Shown one piece after another: positions 22,542-28,198 of a DNA stretch of 28,330 nt. The position numbers and the translations under genes are program-made. This stretch comes from a virus. The stretch is from positions 1-28,330 of IMG/VR virus record IMGVR_UViG_3300030388_001020; one strand, 5' to 3'. The notes under the pieces were generated by a model that saw only the letters and a list, made by a program, of their open reading frames with translations, ran no database searches and was not told the DNA's origin. Positions within the stretch are counted from its first letter, which is position 1. Each line of letters starts with the position of its first letter.

Positions 22542-23280
22542 CAGCTATTGAATTAGTTGCTTGTTCTTTTTTTAGTTGTTGAATAATGTTGACTAAATTA
22601 GAATTTATTTGTGAAAGTTTTACTTGCTTCTGAAGAAATGGTTCAAGATTCTTCCAATTTGAAAAGATGTATTGTAAAGCATTTAAAATATCTTGTGGTG
22701 TGTGATTACCTTTTTGAATACAAAGTTTCTTTAAGTACACCAAAATAGTCTTCAATGCTTTTCCTTGTACTGCATCAATCTTTGCAGGTGCATCAAAATT
22801 TGATAAACAAAATTTGTGATAGATGTCAACTGACATCTTATATATGTGTTTATCATCTTTGTTTTCTATCTGTTGTTTACTATCTGGTATAGGTTGACCG
22901 TTATCAACAATTGCATTTGTCGGATTCAACAAATCCATTTTCTGTTTCCGTGAATTGGATTTATCGGAAACAACAAATGATTGTTCATCAATGAATGCAA
23001 ACCATTTTGTTCTGTCATATTTGGCTTTGTTGTAATTTCCAACCATCAAGACTTCTTGTTCAATCAATGACTTTATTGTTCTGTTAATTTGTCCAATGCT
23101 CCAGAAAGGAAACAATTGTTTAAATGCAACTGCTGAATTGTATGTCCAAGTTCTGTCATCATGCTTTGAATTCTTATTTGCTGAATTCTTTTGAATCCAG
23201 AATTGAAAATTCTTTATCATGATAGCTTCATTGACACCAAATTCTTGTGCATAATCAGTATTAAATGAATATTCCATCAA
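22516..23280 (-). CDS. Replication initiator-like protein (winged helix, DnaD-like)
   Basis: A 254-residue protein. Residues 1-110 form a winged-helix-like domain: YSFNTDYAQEFGVNEAIMIK, WIQKNSANKNSKHDDRTWTY, FKQLFPFWSIGQINRTIKSL. This is the typical N-terminus of phage replication initiators in Bacteroidota phages, with an Arg/Lys-rich wing. After a linker, residues 150-254 (LKTILVYLKKLCIQKGN; ILNALQYIFSNWKNLEPF) look helical like a DnaD C-terminal domain. The phage has no DNA polymerase, so this protein probably recruits host replication. It overlaps its HTH neighbour by four bases. The origin may lie inside or near it, but no iterons are clear. Confidence 0.7.
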   Translation of the reverse strand: MMEYSFNTDYAQEFGVNEAIMIKNFQFWIQKNSANKNSKHDDRTWTYNSAVAFKQLFPFWSIGQINRTIKSLIEQEVLMVGNYNKAKYDRTKWFAFIDEQSFVVSDKSNSRKQKMDLLNPTNAIVDNGQPIPDSKQQIENKDDKHIYKMSVDIYHKFCLSNFDAPAKIDAVQGKALKTILVYLKKLCIQKGNHTPQDILNALQYIFSNWKNLEPFLQKQVKLSQINSNLVNIIQQLKKEQATNSIADDILAKYS

Positions 23281-23486
23281 GTGTTGATTGCTTTGAAAAC
23301 TGAAAGTTCAGAAATATTTTTCAATTTTGCTATTTTCTTTATCTGTGAATTCATTTTTTCAGCATTAGCAAGATGAACATTCAAGGTGCTTCTTGAAATG
23401 TTCAATTCTTTTGCCATGTTGTTTTTTGTATCGAATAAATCCTTGAACAATTGTTCAGCTTTATTTTTGGTGATCCAGTTGTTCAT
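23277..23486 (-). CDS. Small helix-turn-helix DNA-binding protein
   Basis: A 69-residue protein containing NNMAKELNISRSTLNVHLAN (about residues 22-41), a typical helix-turn-helix with the alanine and serine/threonine positions filled. The remainder is basic and helical. It overlaps the initiator-like gene by four bases and lies three bases beyond the SSB-like gene stop. It could regulate the early promoter or modulate replication. A lysogeny-type repressor is less likely, since no divergent control region exists in the window. Confidence 0.6.
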   Translation of the reverse strand: MNNWITKNKAEQLFKDLFDTKNNMAKELNISRSTLNVHLANAEKMNSQIKKIAKLKNISELSVFKAINT

Positions 23487-23489
23487 ATT

Positions 23490-23990
23490 TTAGAATGGTA
23501 AATCATTTGCTTCTGATGGTTTATGATATGTGTCTGTTGTACTTTCTTCAAATTGCTTTTGTGCAATTGGTTTTGGTTTAACAGATTTATCATCCATTAC
23601 CCATTCAACAATTGTATTTGCAGTCTTGAAGATAGTATTCAAGTCTGTCTTGTTATTTGCAATACATACATCGGCAGCAACCTTCAATGATGACTGCTTC
23701 ACAATCATTCTTTGAATGTCTGGATTTGTACTTGTTCCACTTGCTTGTGGTGTAAATGACTTCTGTGCAAAATGTGGTTTGATTTTCTTTCCATACTTAT
23801 TATCTGTCACTTCGAATTCCTTTTCCATTCCAATTGGAAAGTTCTTGTTTCCACCATCTTGAGTCTTGGATAAGTATTCACCAACTGTTCCATCTTCAAA
23901 ACTAATTTCAAACTTGAAGAATGTTCCATGTGATAAATCTAACGAACCACTTGCTTGATTGCTTTTTACTTTACTTTTTTTGATTTCCAT
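23490..23990 (-). CDS. SSB-like single-stranded DNA-binding protein
   Basis: A 166-residue protein. Residues about 20-70 (FFKFEISFEDGTVGEYLSKT, FPIGMEKEFEVTDNKYGK) match the strand pattern of an OB fold. A helical region with MIVKQSSLKVAADVCIANN follows, then a flexible stretch of about 40 residues. The last residues, EANDLPF, closely resemble the acidic SSB tip (DDDIPF in E. coli SSB) that binds replication and repair partners. This strongly suggests a phage SSB acting with host or phage replication proteins. It is placed next to the initiator genes. The OB fold is inferred; the tip is visible directly. Confidence 0.75.
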   Translation of the reverse strand: MEIKKSKVKSNQASGSLDLSHGTFFKFEISFEDGTVGEYLSKTQDGGNKNFPIGMEKEFEVTDNKYGKKIKPHFAQKSFTPQASGTSTNPDIQRMIVKQSSLKVAADVCIANNKTDLNTIFKTANTIVEWVMDDKSVKPKPIAQKQFEESTTDTYHKPSEANDLPF

Positions 23991-23991
23991 C

Positions 23992-24213
23992 TTATTGTTT
24001 GTTAAATTGATTTTCGTTCTTTGGTCTACCTAATGCAACCCATTGTTCAACCGTTCCACCATTGAATAAGGTAATTTTACCATCAGTCCATTTCTTTCTT
24101 TCAGTTGTCCATTGCTCATGGTCTGCATTCATTTGCATTGAAAGTTCTTGTTCCTGACCATATGCATTTCCATTAAAAGCCCTCTCCATAAATTGATTGA
24201 ATAATCTTGACAT
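23992..24213 (-). CDS. Unknown 73-residue early protein
   Basis: The frame starts MSRLFNQFMERAFNGNAYGQ, 38 bases downstream of a promoter-like TATATTTG, and ends one base before the SSB-like gene. It is rich in glutamine, aromatic and charged residues (HEQWTTERKKWTDGKITLFN). It contains no signal peptide or membrane segment. As the first gene after a possible internal promoter, it may be expressed early, but no function can be assigned. Confidence 0.6.
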   Translation of the reverse strand: MSRLFNQFMERAFNGNAYGQEQELSMQMNADHEQWTTERKKWTDGKITLFNGGTVEQWVALGRPKNENQFNKQ

Positions 24214-24251
24214 AATAATTTGATTTAGTTGTTAGTGTGTGATTAATAATA

Positions 24252-24259
24252 CAAATATA
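24252..24259 (-). promoter_or_regulatory. Possible internal promoter before the SSB-like and replication genes
   Basis: TATATTTG on the minus strand is an exact match to the Bacteroidota -7 element, lying in a 58-base AT-rich gap upstream of 24213. No clear TTG lies at the -33 position, so the site is weaker than the promoter at 27466-27495. Position supports it more than sequence. Confidence 0.4.
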
Positions 24260-24271
24260 GTACTAATTTTC

Positions 24272-24523
24272 TTACATATCACTTATTATTTTTGTAAATT
24301 CTTCTATTCCAATATTAATGATGCCCAAAGTATTAACATCCTTATTGTTTTTAAGATTCATTTTTGTAATAACTTTATTTTTAACATTATATACTAAGTT
24401 AGTTTCCCTTTGTTTTAATTCAAATTCCAATAAAGAAAGTATATTAGAATCATCATGATTGCTTTTTTTAACTTCAGCAATCAACCAAATCATTCTGCTT
24501 ATAAATTGTTGTCTGGTTTCCAT
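24272..24523 (-). CDS. Unknown 83-residue protein
   Basis: The frame starts METRQQFISRMIWLIAEVKK and overlaps the previous gene by 25 bases. It is lysine- and asparagine-rich, with two helices (RQQFISRMIWLIAEVKKS; LLEFELKQRETNLVYNV) and a C-terminal MNLKNNKDVNTLGIINIGIE. It ends before the 58-base gap. Composition resembles host-takeover small proteins, but nothing specific is recognised. Confidence 0.55.
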   Translation of the reverse strand: METRQQFISRMIWLIAEVKKSNHDDSNILSLLEFELKQRETNLVYNVKNKVITKMNLKNNKDVNTLGIINIGIEEFTKIISDM

Positions 24524-24771
24524 TGGTCTTGAATTAGTTTTATTATTACTTTATTTGGATCAGTCAACTTTTCAAATAACCAATCTGGGAATTCAAGTTC
24601 ATAATCAGTTGACCAATAAAAACCATCTTTTCTGTTTTCAATTGTTTTTACCTTTGTCAATTTCTTTGGAAGAAATAAAACATCAACTGAATTTCTGCTG
24701 AATTTAAGTGCGAATGCTTTATCAGATTCCATTGTTGTAATCAATTGTGATTTGTCTATCTTGATTTTCAT
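24499..24771 (-). CDS. Unknown 90-residue protein
   Basis: I start at MKIKIDKSQLITTMESDKAF (24771), overlapping the winged-helix gene by ATGA; a longer frame exists upstream but lies wholly inside the previous gene. The protein appears mixed alpha/beta: SVDVLFLPKKLTKVKTIENR followed by FYWSTDYELEFPDWLFEKL. I recall small proteins with an FLPKKL-like strand in other Bacteroidota phages, of unknown function. Confidence 0.6.
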   Translation of the reverse strand: MKIKIDKSQLITTMESDKAFALKFSRNSVDVLFLPKKLTKVKTIENRKDGFYWSTDYELEFPDWLFEKLTDPNKVIIKLIQDQWKPDNNL

Positions 24772-25088
24772 ATGTGTTTTGTTAATTGGTTTATAATCTG
24801 AACTTGTGAATCTATTCTTTGTTGTATCGAGATACAAGTGTCCGTAATTTCTTTATTTGATGCTGGATAATAATATCCTTTTGAACTTGAACATATTGGT
24901 TCACCTTCATTTCTTAGGTGGTTGATGATTTTACGAAGTCTAACACCTTGCAACTTGAATTTGGTATAAGTATCAGTCATTGCATTTGCTTTTCCAACAT
25001 ACTTCTTCAAGCCTTTCATGACTGCTTGTGCAATCTTCAATTCATCATCAGACAAATTGCAAGTTTCTTCATTAAAGTTTCTAAGCAT
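24768..25088 (-). CDS. Winged-helix DNA-binding protein
   Basis: I start at MLRNFNEETCNLSDDELKIA (25088), which overlaps the methyltransferase stop by eight bases; the longer frame would sit wholly inside that gene. The 106-residue protein has a recognition-helix-like stretch KFKLQGVRLRKIINHLRNEG followed by EPICSSSKGYYYPASNKEI, a wing motif seen in small winged-helix proteins of many Bacteroidota phages. The C-terminal helix (QQRIDSQVQIINQL) may mediate dimers. It could act in replication or regulation. The family is recognised by its RNEGEPICS signature from memory. Confidence 0.65.
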   Translation of the reverse strand: MLRNFNEETCNLSDDELKIAQAVMKGLKKYVGKANAMTDTYTKFKLQGVRLRKIINHLRNEGEPICSSSKGYYYPASNKEITDTCISIQQRIDSQVQIINQLTKHI

Positions 25089-26472
25089 GATATATGTTTT
25101 TAAGTATTGCCTGAATGACTGGAACTGATATTGTGTTTCCCATCTGTTTGTAAAGTTGTGAATCTGATTGAACTTCTTCACACATAGAATGTTCTTCATC
25201 TGTAAATCCTTGAAGTCTGAAACATTCCAACGGTGTTAATCTTCTGATTCTGTTTTGTTTTATTAATGGAGGCATTCTTGACAAACATGAATCAGAATTG
25301 TGAGCTGTAGTCAAACAAGGTGAAATGTTATCTTTTCTTTTTCTTAGTCCTTCATCAGTTCTATAATCTGCAACCCATTGAACAGCTTGTGAATTCTGTG
25401 TATCAAGACAATATGTCAATCCATCACTTTTTGAAAGATGTCCAGAACCACCAGCATTTTTGTTGTTCTGAACTGATGGTCTGTTTGAACTTCTTGTGTG
25501 TGTTGAATGAACTTTGATAAATGTTGCACCTTTGTAAACTCCACAAGCATTGCCAGGTGACTGAAGTGTTGATGAAATTTCTGGATTTACTTTTGATGTT
25601 TGAAGATTCTTTGTGTTTTCAATTATTGATTTTATTGCATTTTCAGACAAATAATACTTTTCTTTTACTGGAATATAGATGTTACTTATTACTTGTCTGC
25701 ATTTACCATTTCTAACTCCAAACCCTTTAAAATATGATGCATCAATACAAGTTGAAATATCTTGATTGATTGATTGATTAATTTCATTTGAATATTTGTA
25801 TTCACCAGATTGAAATTTTTCATTAATGCTATCTGACAAATAATATTTGGAATTTGGATTGTCTTGAAGAATGTCTTTCAATTTATATTGCAATTCTATC
25901 TTCTTAGGAAATGAAAATGCTCTTGCATCTTTGAATCCAACAATGAATATTCTTTCTCTATTCTGTGGCAATCCAAAGTTTTTTGTGTTTAAAACCTTGA
26001 AGTGTATATGATAACCAAGTCCATCTATATCTGTCAAGAACATTTGGTCATTAATTGAACCACCACTTCCAGAAAGTTTGTCTTTGATGATTTGGAAGGT
26101 TCTTCCATTGTCATGATTAACCAACCCTTTGACATTCTCTAAGATGAAACATTTTGGTTGATTGATTCTGATGAATTCAGATAAGGTGTGAAACAATGTT
26201 CCATTGGTTGGACATTCAAATCCTTTTCTTTTACCTGCTATAGAAAAAGATTGACAAGGGAATCCAGCAACATATAAGTCAAGTTGTGGAAATTCCATTG
26301 GTCTTGTCGTGATGTCTTCAAACATCTGTTTTGGATTATGCAGAACTCCATATGACATTCTTGCATACTTATCAATGTCACAAGCGAAAACAACTTCATG
26401 TTCTATTCCAAGTCTTTTCAATGCAGTTTCTGGTGAACCTACTCCACTAAAGTCTGTTGCAACTTTTATCAT
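25081..26472 (-). CDS. dcm: DNA cytosine-C5 methyltransferase
   Basis: Start chosen at MIKVATDFSGVGS (26472), which overlaps the small upstream gene by ATGA; an in-frame start 24 bases earlier is less likely. The 463-residue protein has the C5-methyltransferase motif order. Motif I is DFSGVGSPETAL (7-18), motif IV GFPCQSFS with catalytic Cys73, motif VI ENVKGL (112-117), motif VIII QNRERIFIVGF (170-180), motif IX RRLTPLECFRLQGF (410-423) and motif X YKQMGNTISVPV (441-452). The region of about 215 residues between VIII and IX is the variable target-recognition part. It transfers a methyl group from SAM to cytosine, probably protecting phage DNA from host restriction. No matching restriction enzyme gene is present, so it is an orphan. 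Confidence 0.95.
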   Translation of the reverse strand: MIKVATDFSGVGSPETALKRLGIEHEVVFACDIDKYARMSYGVLHNPKQMFEDITTRPMEFPQLDLYVAGFPCQSFSIAGKRKGFECPTNGTLFHTLSEFIRINQPKCFILENVKGLVNHDNGRTFQIIKDKLSGSGGSINDQMFLTDIDGLGYHIHFKVLNTKNFGLPQNRERIFIVGFKDARAFSFPKKIELQYKLKDILQDNPNSKYYLSDSINEKFQSGEYKYSNEINQSINQDISTCIDASYFKGFGVRNGKCRQVISNIYIPVKEKYYLSENAIKSIIENTKNLQTSKVNPEISSTLQSPGNACGVYKGATFIKVHSTHTRSSNRPSVQNNKNAGGSGHLSKSDGLTYCLDTQNSQAVQWVADYRTDEGLRKRKDNISPCLTTAHNSDSCLSRMPPLIKQNRIRRLTPLECFRLQGFTDEEHSMCEEVQSDSQLYKQMGNTISVPVIQAILKNIYHA

Positions 26473-26633
26473 AATTGATTTGAAATCTTCATCCATAATC
26501 TTCTTTTCTTTAAAGTTTTTACGGAAACATTAATATTGTAGTTTATTGCAAGATGTCTTTGAACAATAGACAAATCTTGATTCTTCAAATTAGCCAGTTT
26601 AATAACTTGTTTGATTAAGCATGAACCAAACAT
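26469..26633 (-). CDS. Small HTH-like protein upstream of the methyltransferase
   Basis: The frame from the ATG at 26633 reads MFGSCLIKQVIKLANLKNQD and continues LSIVQRHLAINYNINVSVKT, ending KISNQL. Its start shares one base with the previous stop (TAATG), and its stop overlaps the methyltransferase start by ATGA. It fills a 160-base stretch otherwise empty. The helix-turn-helix-like middle suggests a DNA-binding protein that might control the early operon or the methyltransferase. The plus-strand copy of the TYACGGA motif lies inside it (26519-26525). Confidence 0.7.
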   Translation of the reverse strand: MFGSCLIKQVIKLANLKNQDLSIVQRHLAINYNINVSVKTLKKRRLWMKISNQL

Positions 26634-26854
26634 TAATCTTCAATGTTGTAGTAAGTCACAACCCATCCAAGACCATGTCTTGAAGTGTTTGATTGTATTG
26701 ACTTGATTGCTTCTTCTTCTGTCTTGCAAAGTTCAATTTCTTTGAATTTTCCACCATTGAAACTTGCAACAACTTTGTATTTGTACATTTTATCAGCTTT
26801 GATTGATTTCAATTGTTTTGTGATGTCACCAAAAATGTGGTCTAAATTATTCAT
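26633..26854 (-). CDS. Unknown 73-residue early protein
   Basis: The protein begins MNNLDHIFGDITKQLKSIKA and has a beta-alpha-beta look: YKVVASFNGGKFKEIELCKT, then TEEEAIKSIQSN, then GWVVTYYN. The strand-helix-strand with EEEAI resembles small early phage proteins and viral takeover factors. Its start lies 28 bases downstream of the stop of the 72-residue gene, past the repeat with a stop-codon hairpin. Function unknown. Confidence 0.6.
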   Translation of the reverse strand: MNNLDHIFGDITKQLKSIKADKMYKYKVVASFNGGKFKEIELCKTEEEAIKSIQSNTSRHGLGWVVTYYNIED

Positions 26855-26869
26855 CTTTTTTGTCTTTAG

Positions 26870-26892
26870 GGTTAAAGGAGCATTATGCTCCT
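26870..26892 (-). repeat. 3'-end repeat, copy 2, with a stop-codon hairpin
   Basis: Matches 27263-27285 closely over 23 bases, in the same orientation and with the stop codon of a small gene at the same relative place. In this copy AGGAGCA (26892-26886 on the minus strand) and TGCTCCT (26882-26876) form a perfect seven-pair hairpin whose three-base loop is the TAA stop. The first copy is too degenerate to pair. Possibly a duplicated gene end or an mRNA 3' structure. Confidence 0.55.
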
Positions 26893-27101
26893 ATTAAATT
26901 CATAGATTGTAACTTGTTCACCAAAGGTTCTAAGTTTTTAGCATCCTTAATAATTCTTCCATCAAAAAATAACAACCATTTTTTTCGACTTTGAGAAAAG
27001 AATATATCTATTTCGTGATTTTCGTTTTGTATTTCAAACGATGCTAATGTCTGTATAGCATTTGCATCTTTAATTTCTTGAACTAATTGTGTTGCATTCA
27101 T
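26883..27101 (-). CDS. Unknown 72-residue early protein
   Basis: MNATQLVQEIKDANAIQTLA opens the protein, followed by a strand pair (ASFEIQNENHEIDIFFSQ; KKWLLFFDGRII) and a helix ending LQSMNLIGA. It lies three bases after the 44-residue gene. It has no recognised family. As one of the first genes after the early promoter it may be a host-takeover protein; this is inferred from position only. Confidence 0.6.
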   Translation of the reverse strand: MNATQLVQEIKDANAIQTLASFEIQNENHEIDIFFSQSRKKWLLFFDGRIIKDAKNLEPLVNKLQSMNLIGA

Positions 27102-27104
27102 AAT

Positions 27105-27239
27105 TTAGCTTTTTAAAATAATTTCTAATTCTTTTTTTGCATTTTTAACGCTACCTATAACCCATCCAACCCAATAACCATTGAGAAATATATCGTGACC
27201 ATTGTTCTTTTTTTCAAATCGTGTTCTGTTGAATTCCAT
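27105..27239 (-). CDS. Small 44-residue early protein
   Basis: The frame from the ATG at 27239 reads MEFNRTRFEKKNNGHDIFLN, then GYWVGWVIGSVKNAKKELEI and LKS. A strand with two tryptophans, followed by a helix, recalls short proteins with an NGYDIYLNGEWIGWV-like pattern known from other phages and plasmids. The gene lies between two other small genes downstream of the promoter. The function is unknown; length and lack of overlap keep confidence moderate. Confidence 0.6.
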   Translation of the reverse strand: MEFNRTRFEKKNNGHDIFLNGYWVGWVIGSVKNAKKELEIILKS

Positions 27240-27262
27240 AATCTTGTTTTTTAGTTGTTATA

Positions 27263-27285
27263 GGTTAAAGGAAAATTATGCTTCT
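27263..27285 (-). repeat. 3'-end repeat, copy 1
   Basis: Closely matches 26870-26892 and covers the stop codon of the 49-residue gene (stop at 27276-27278), as the other copy covers the stop of the 72-residue gene. The stem present in the other copy is broken here by mismatches. Confidence 0.5.
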
Positions 27286-27425
27286 AATTCTTTAATTAAA
27301 TTAAGTATGTTTTCTAAATTTTCAGTAAGAACATCTTGACTTAAATGTCCTAATTCATCAGAACAATTTTTAGATTCTCTTATTGCTTTTTTAATTGTGT
27401 TTTTTACTTTCTGTAAGTTATTCAT
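27276..27425 (-). CDS. Small 49-residue early protein
   Basis: The frame starts MNNLQKVKNTIKKAIRESKN and ends NILNLIKELEA before TAA. It is nearly all helix with heptad-like leucine and isoleucine positions, suggesting a short coiled coil. It starts about 33 bases downstream of the predicted transcription start and is the first gene after the best promoter. No family recognised; position and coding look are the evidence. Confidence 0.6.
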   Translation of the reverse strand: MNNLQKVKNTIKKAIRESKNCSDELGHLSQDVLTENLENILNLIKELEA

Positions 27426-27465
27426 AATCTTAGTTTTTCATCTTAGCTTTATTGCTTTCGATATT

Positions 27466-27495
27466 CAAATATACACCTTTTGATTCATTGTACAA
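27466..27495 (-). promoter_or_regulatory. Bacteroidota-type early promoter
   Basis: On the minus strand TTG (27495-27493), 19 bases, then TATATTTG (27473-27466). This matches the Bacteroidota primary sigma pattern, TTG at -33 and TAnnTTTG at -7. It lies in the largest gap in the window and points into the small early genes. An inverted repeat overlaps its -33 element. Confidence 0.8.
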
Positions 27496-27505
27496 ATAAT
27501 TGTAC
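27490..27505. promoter_or_regulatory. Inverted repeat overlapping the promoter, possible operator
   Basis: GTACAA, four bases, TTGTAC is a perfect inverted repeat across 27490-27505, covering the -33 TTG. ATTGTACA also occurs twice as a direct repeat 12 bases apart. A protein bound here would block the promoter. Candidate binders are the small HTH proteins encoded at 26469-26633 and 23277-23486, which is inference. Confidence 0.5.
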
Positions 27506-27561
27506 ACTAATATTCACAAGTATTTTAATGAAAGTGTTTCAATCATTGATTCTCATTAGGT

Positions 27562-27592
27562 TAATCTAAATAAAAATAATTTATATAGATTA
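27562..27592 (-). terminator. AT-rich hairpin at the end of the lysis genes
   Basis: TAATCTA (27592-27586 on the minus strand) pairs with TAGATTA (27568-27562), and ATAAA with TTTAT inside, around one T-T mismatch. The hairpin lies about ten bases after the holin stop and before the early promoter. There is no T tract after it, so it may be a weak terminator or an RNA-processing hairpin. It insulates late lysis transcripts from the early operon if functional. Confidence 0.5.
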
Positions 27593-27602
27593 GAAAATTG
27601 AA

Positions 27603-27830
27603 CTACTTACATTCACAATCTTTTGATTCAAAAAAGGATAAGCATAACGGTGCAACTGCAACTAAAGTAAATGCAATCACCATCCATGACATTGGATTTG
27701 ATTGAAGATATGTGGAAATCACACCAACAAGAACACCACTTATTGTTCTTTTTGCAGACCACTTTTTATTCTTGTCTTTCAATAAATCTGGAAGAATTGA
27801 AAGTGCTTCTTTTAATATTTTTGCTTTCAT
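27603..27830 (-). CDS. Two-TM holin-like protein
   Basis: I start at MKAKILKEALSILPDLLKDK (27830), after the endolysin stop; an in-frame start 21 bases earlier would overlap by 13. The 75-residue protein has a charged N-terminus, a first membrane segment ISGVLVGVISTYLQ and a second, SWMVIAFTLVAVAPLCLSFF, separated by a short turn, and ends in CECK. Two segments and charged ends fit a class II holin, which opens the inner membrane so endolysin can act. It directly follows the endolysin, so the call is well supported, although holins cannot be proven by sequence. Confidence 0.65.
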   Translation of the reverse strand: MKAKILKEALSILPDLLKDKNKKWSAKRTISGVLVGVISTYLQSNPMSWMVIAFTLVAVAPLCLSFFESKDCECK

Positions 27831-27838
27831 ATTTTTTT

Positions 27839-28198
27839 TTAATATAACCAAAGAACCTCTTGTGGCAAAGTCATGTCGATGTCTGCGTGAATGAAGGATT
27901 TACTGATTCCAATTCTGGTGAATCCTGCAATTATCAAAGCATCAAGTATCACCAATCTTTTTGATGAATTATCACAAGCAATATCAACAGCACATCCACG
28001 CAAATGTGCTGAATTTTTTTTGCCATCTACATCTTTGTTGTGTTCTTCACACCTCCATGAAGAATTCAAACTAAATGGTGTATTTGCAATGTTTCTTGAT
28101 TCATCAAGCATCAATAAAAGATTTTGATCCATATGGTGAAAACAATTTCCACAACAACATTCAAATTCTGATTCTTTGAAATACTTCAGTTTAGTCAT
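27839..28198 (-). CDS. Endolysin, M15 family (D-Ala-D-Ala type) peptidase
   Basis: A 119-residue protein with the M15 zinc peptidase signature: SAHLRGCAVDI (His65, Asp72) and FIHADID (His104, Asp106) as the zinc ligands and catalytic acid region. FKESEFECCCGNCF at the N-terminus resembles the starts of small phage M15_3 enzymes. The enzyme cuts peptidoglycan cross-links. Its start overlaps the upstream TM protein by eight bases, and a holin-like gene follows. There is no signal peptide, so it needs a holin for export. Confidence 0.9.
   Translation of the reverse strand: MTKLKYFKESEFECCCGNCFHHMDQNLLLMLDESRNIANTPFSLNSSWRCEEHNKDVDGKKNSAHLRGCAVDIACDNSSKRLVILDALIIAGFTRIGISKSFIHADIDMTLPQEVLWLY

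Larger units (their letters stand above)
761..26525. repeat. Dispersed, strand-biased TYACGGA motif
   Basis: By eye I find TYACGGA on the minus strand at plus coordinates 761, 2588, 3676, 5725, 6758, 8660, 11652, 13970, 16765, 18619, 19745, 20995, 22947 and 24841 (lower coordinate of each heptamer), and one copy on the plus strand at 26519. Spacing is about 1-3 kb. The motifs fall in all three codon phases, encoding Tyr-Gly, Thr-Asp, His-Gly and Ser-Arg, and once outside genes (5725). CG dinucleotides are otherwise rare. The base after the motif is never T. Confidence 0.6.

Noticed and set aside
24768-25199. Longer start for the winged-helix gene
   Set aside because: The extra 37 residues lie inside the methyltransferase C-terminus; the ATG at 25088 gives a tight overlap and a normal family start.
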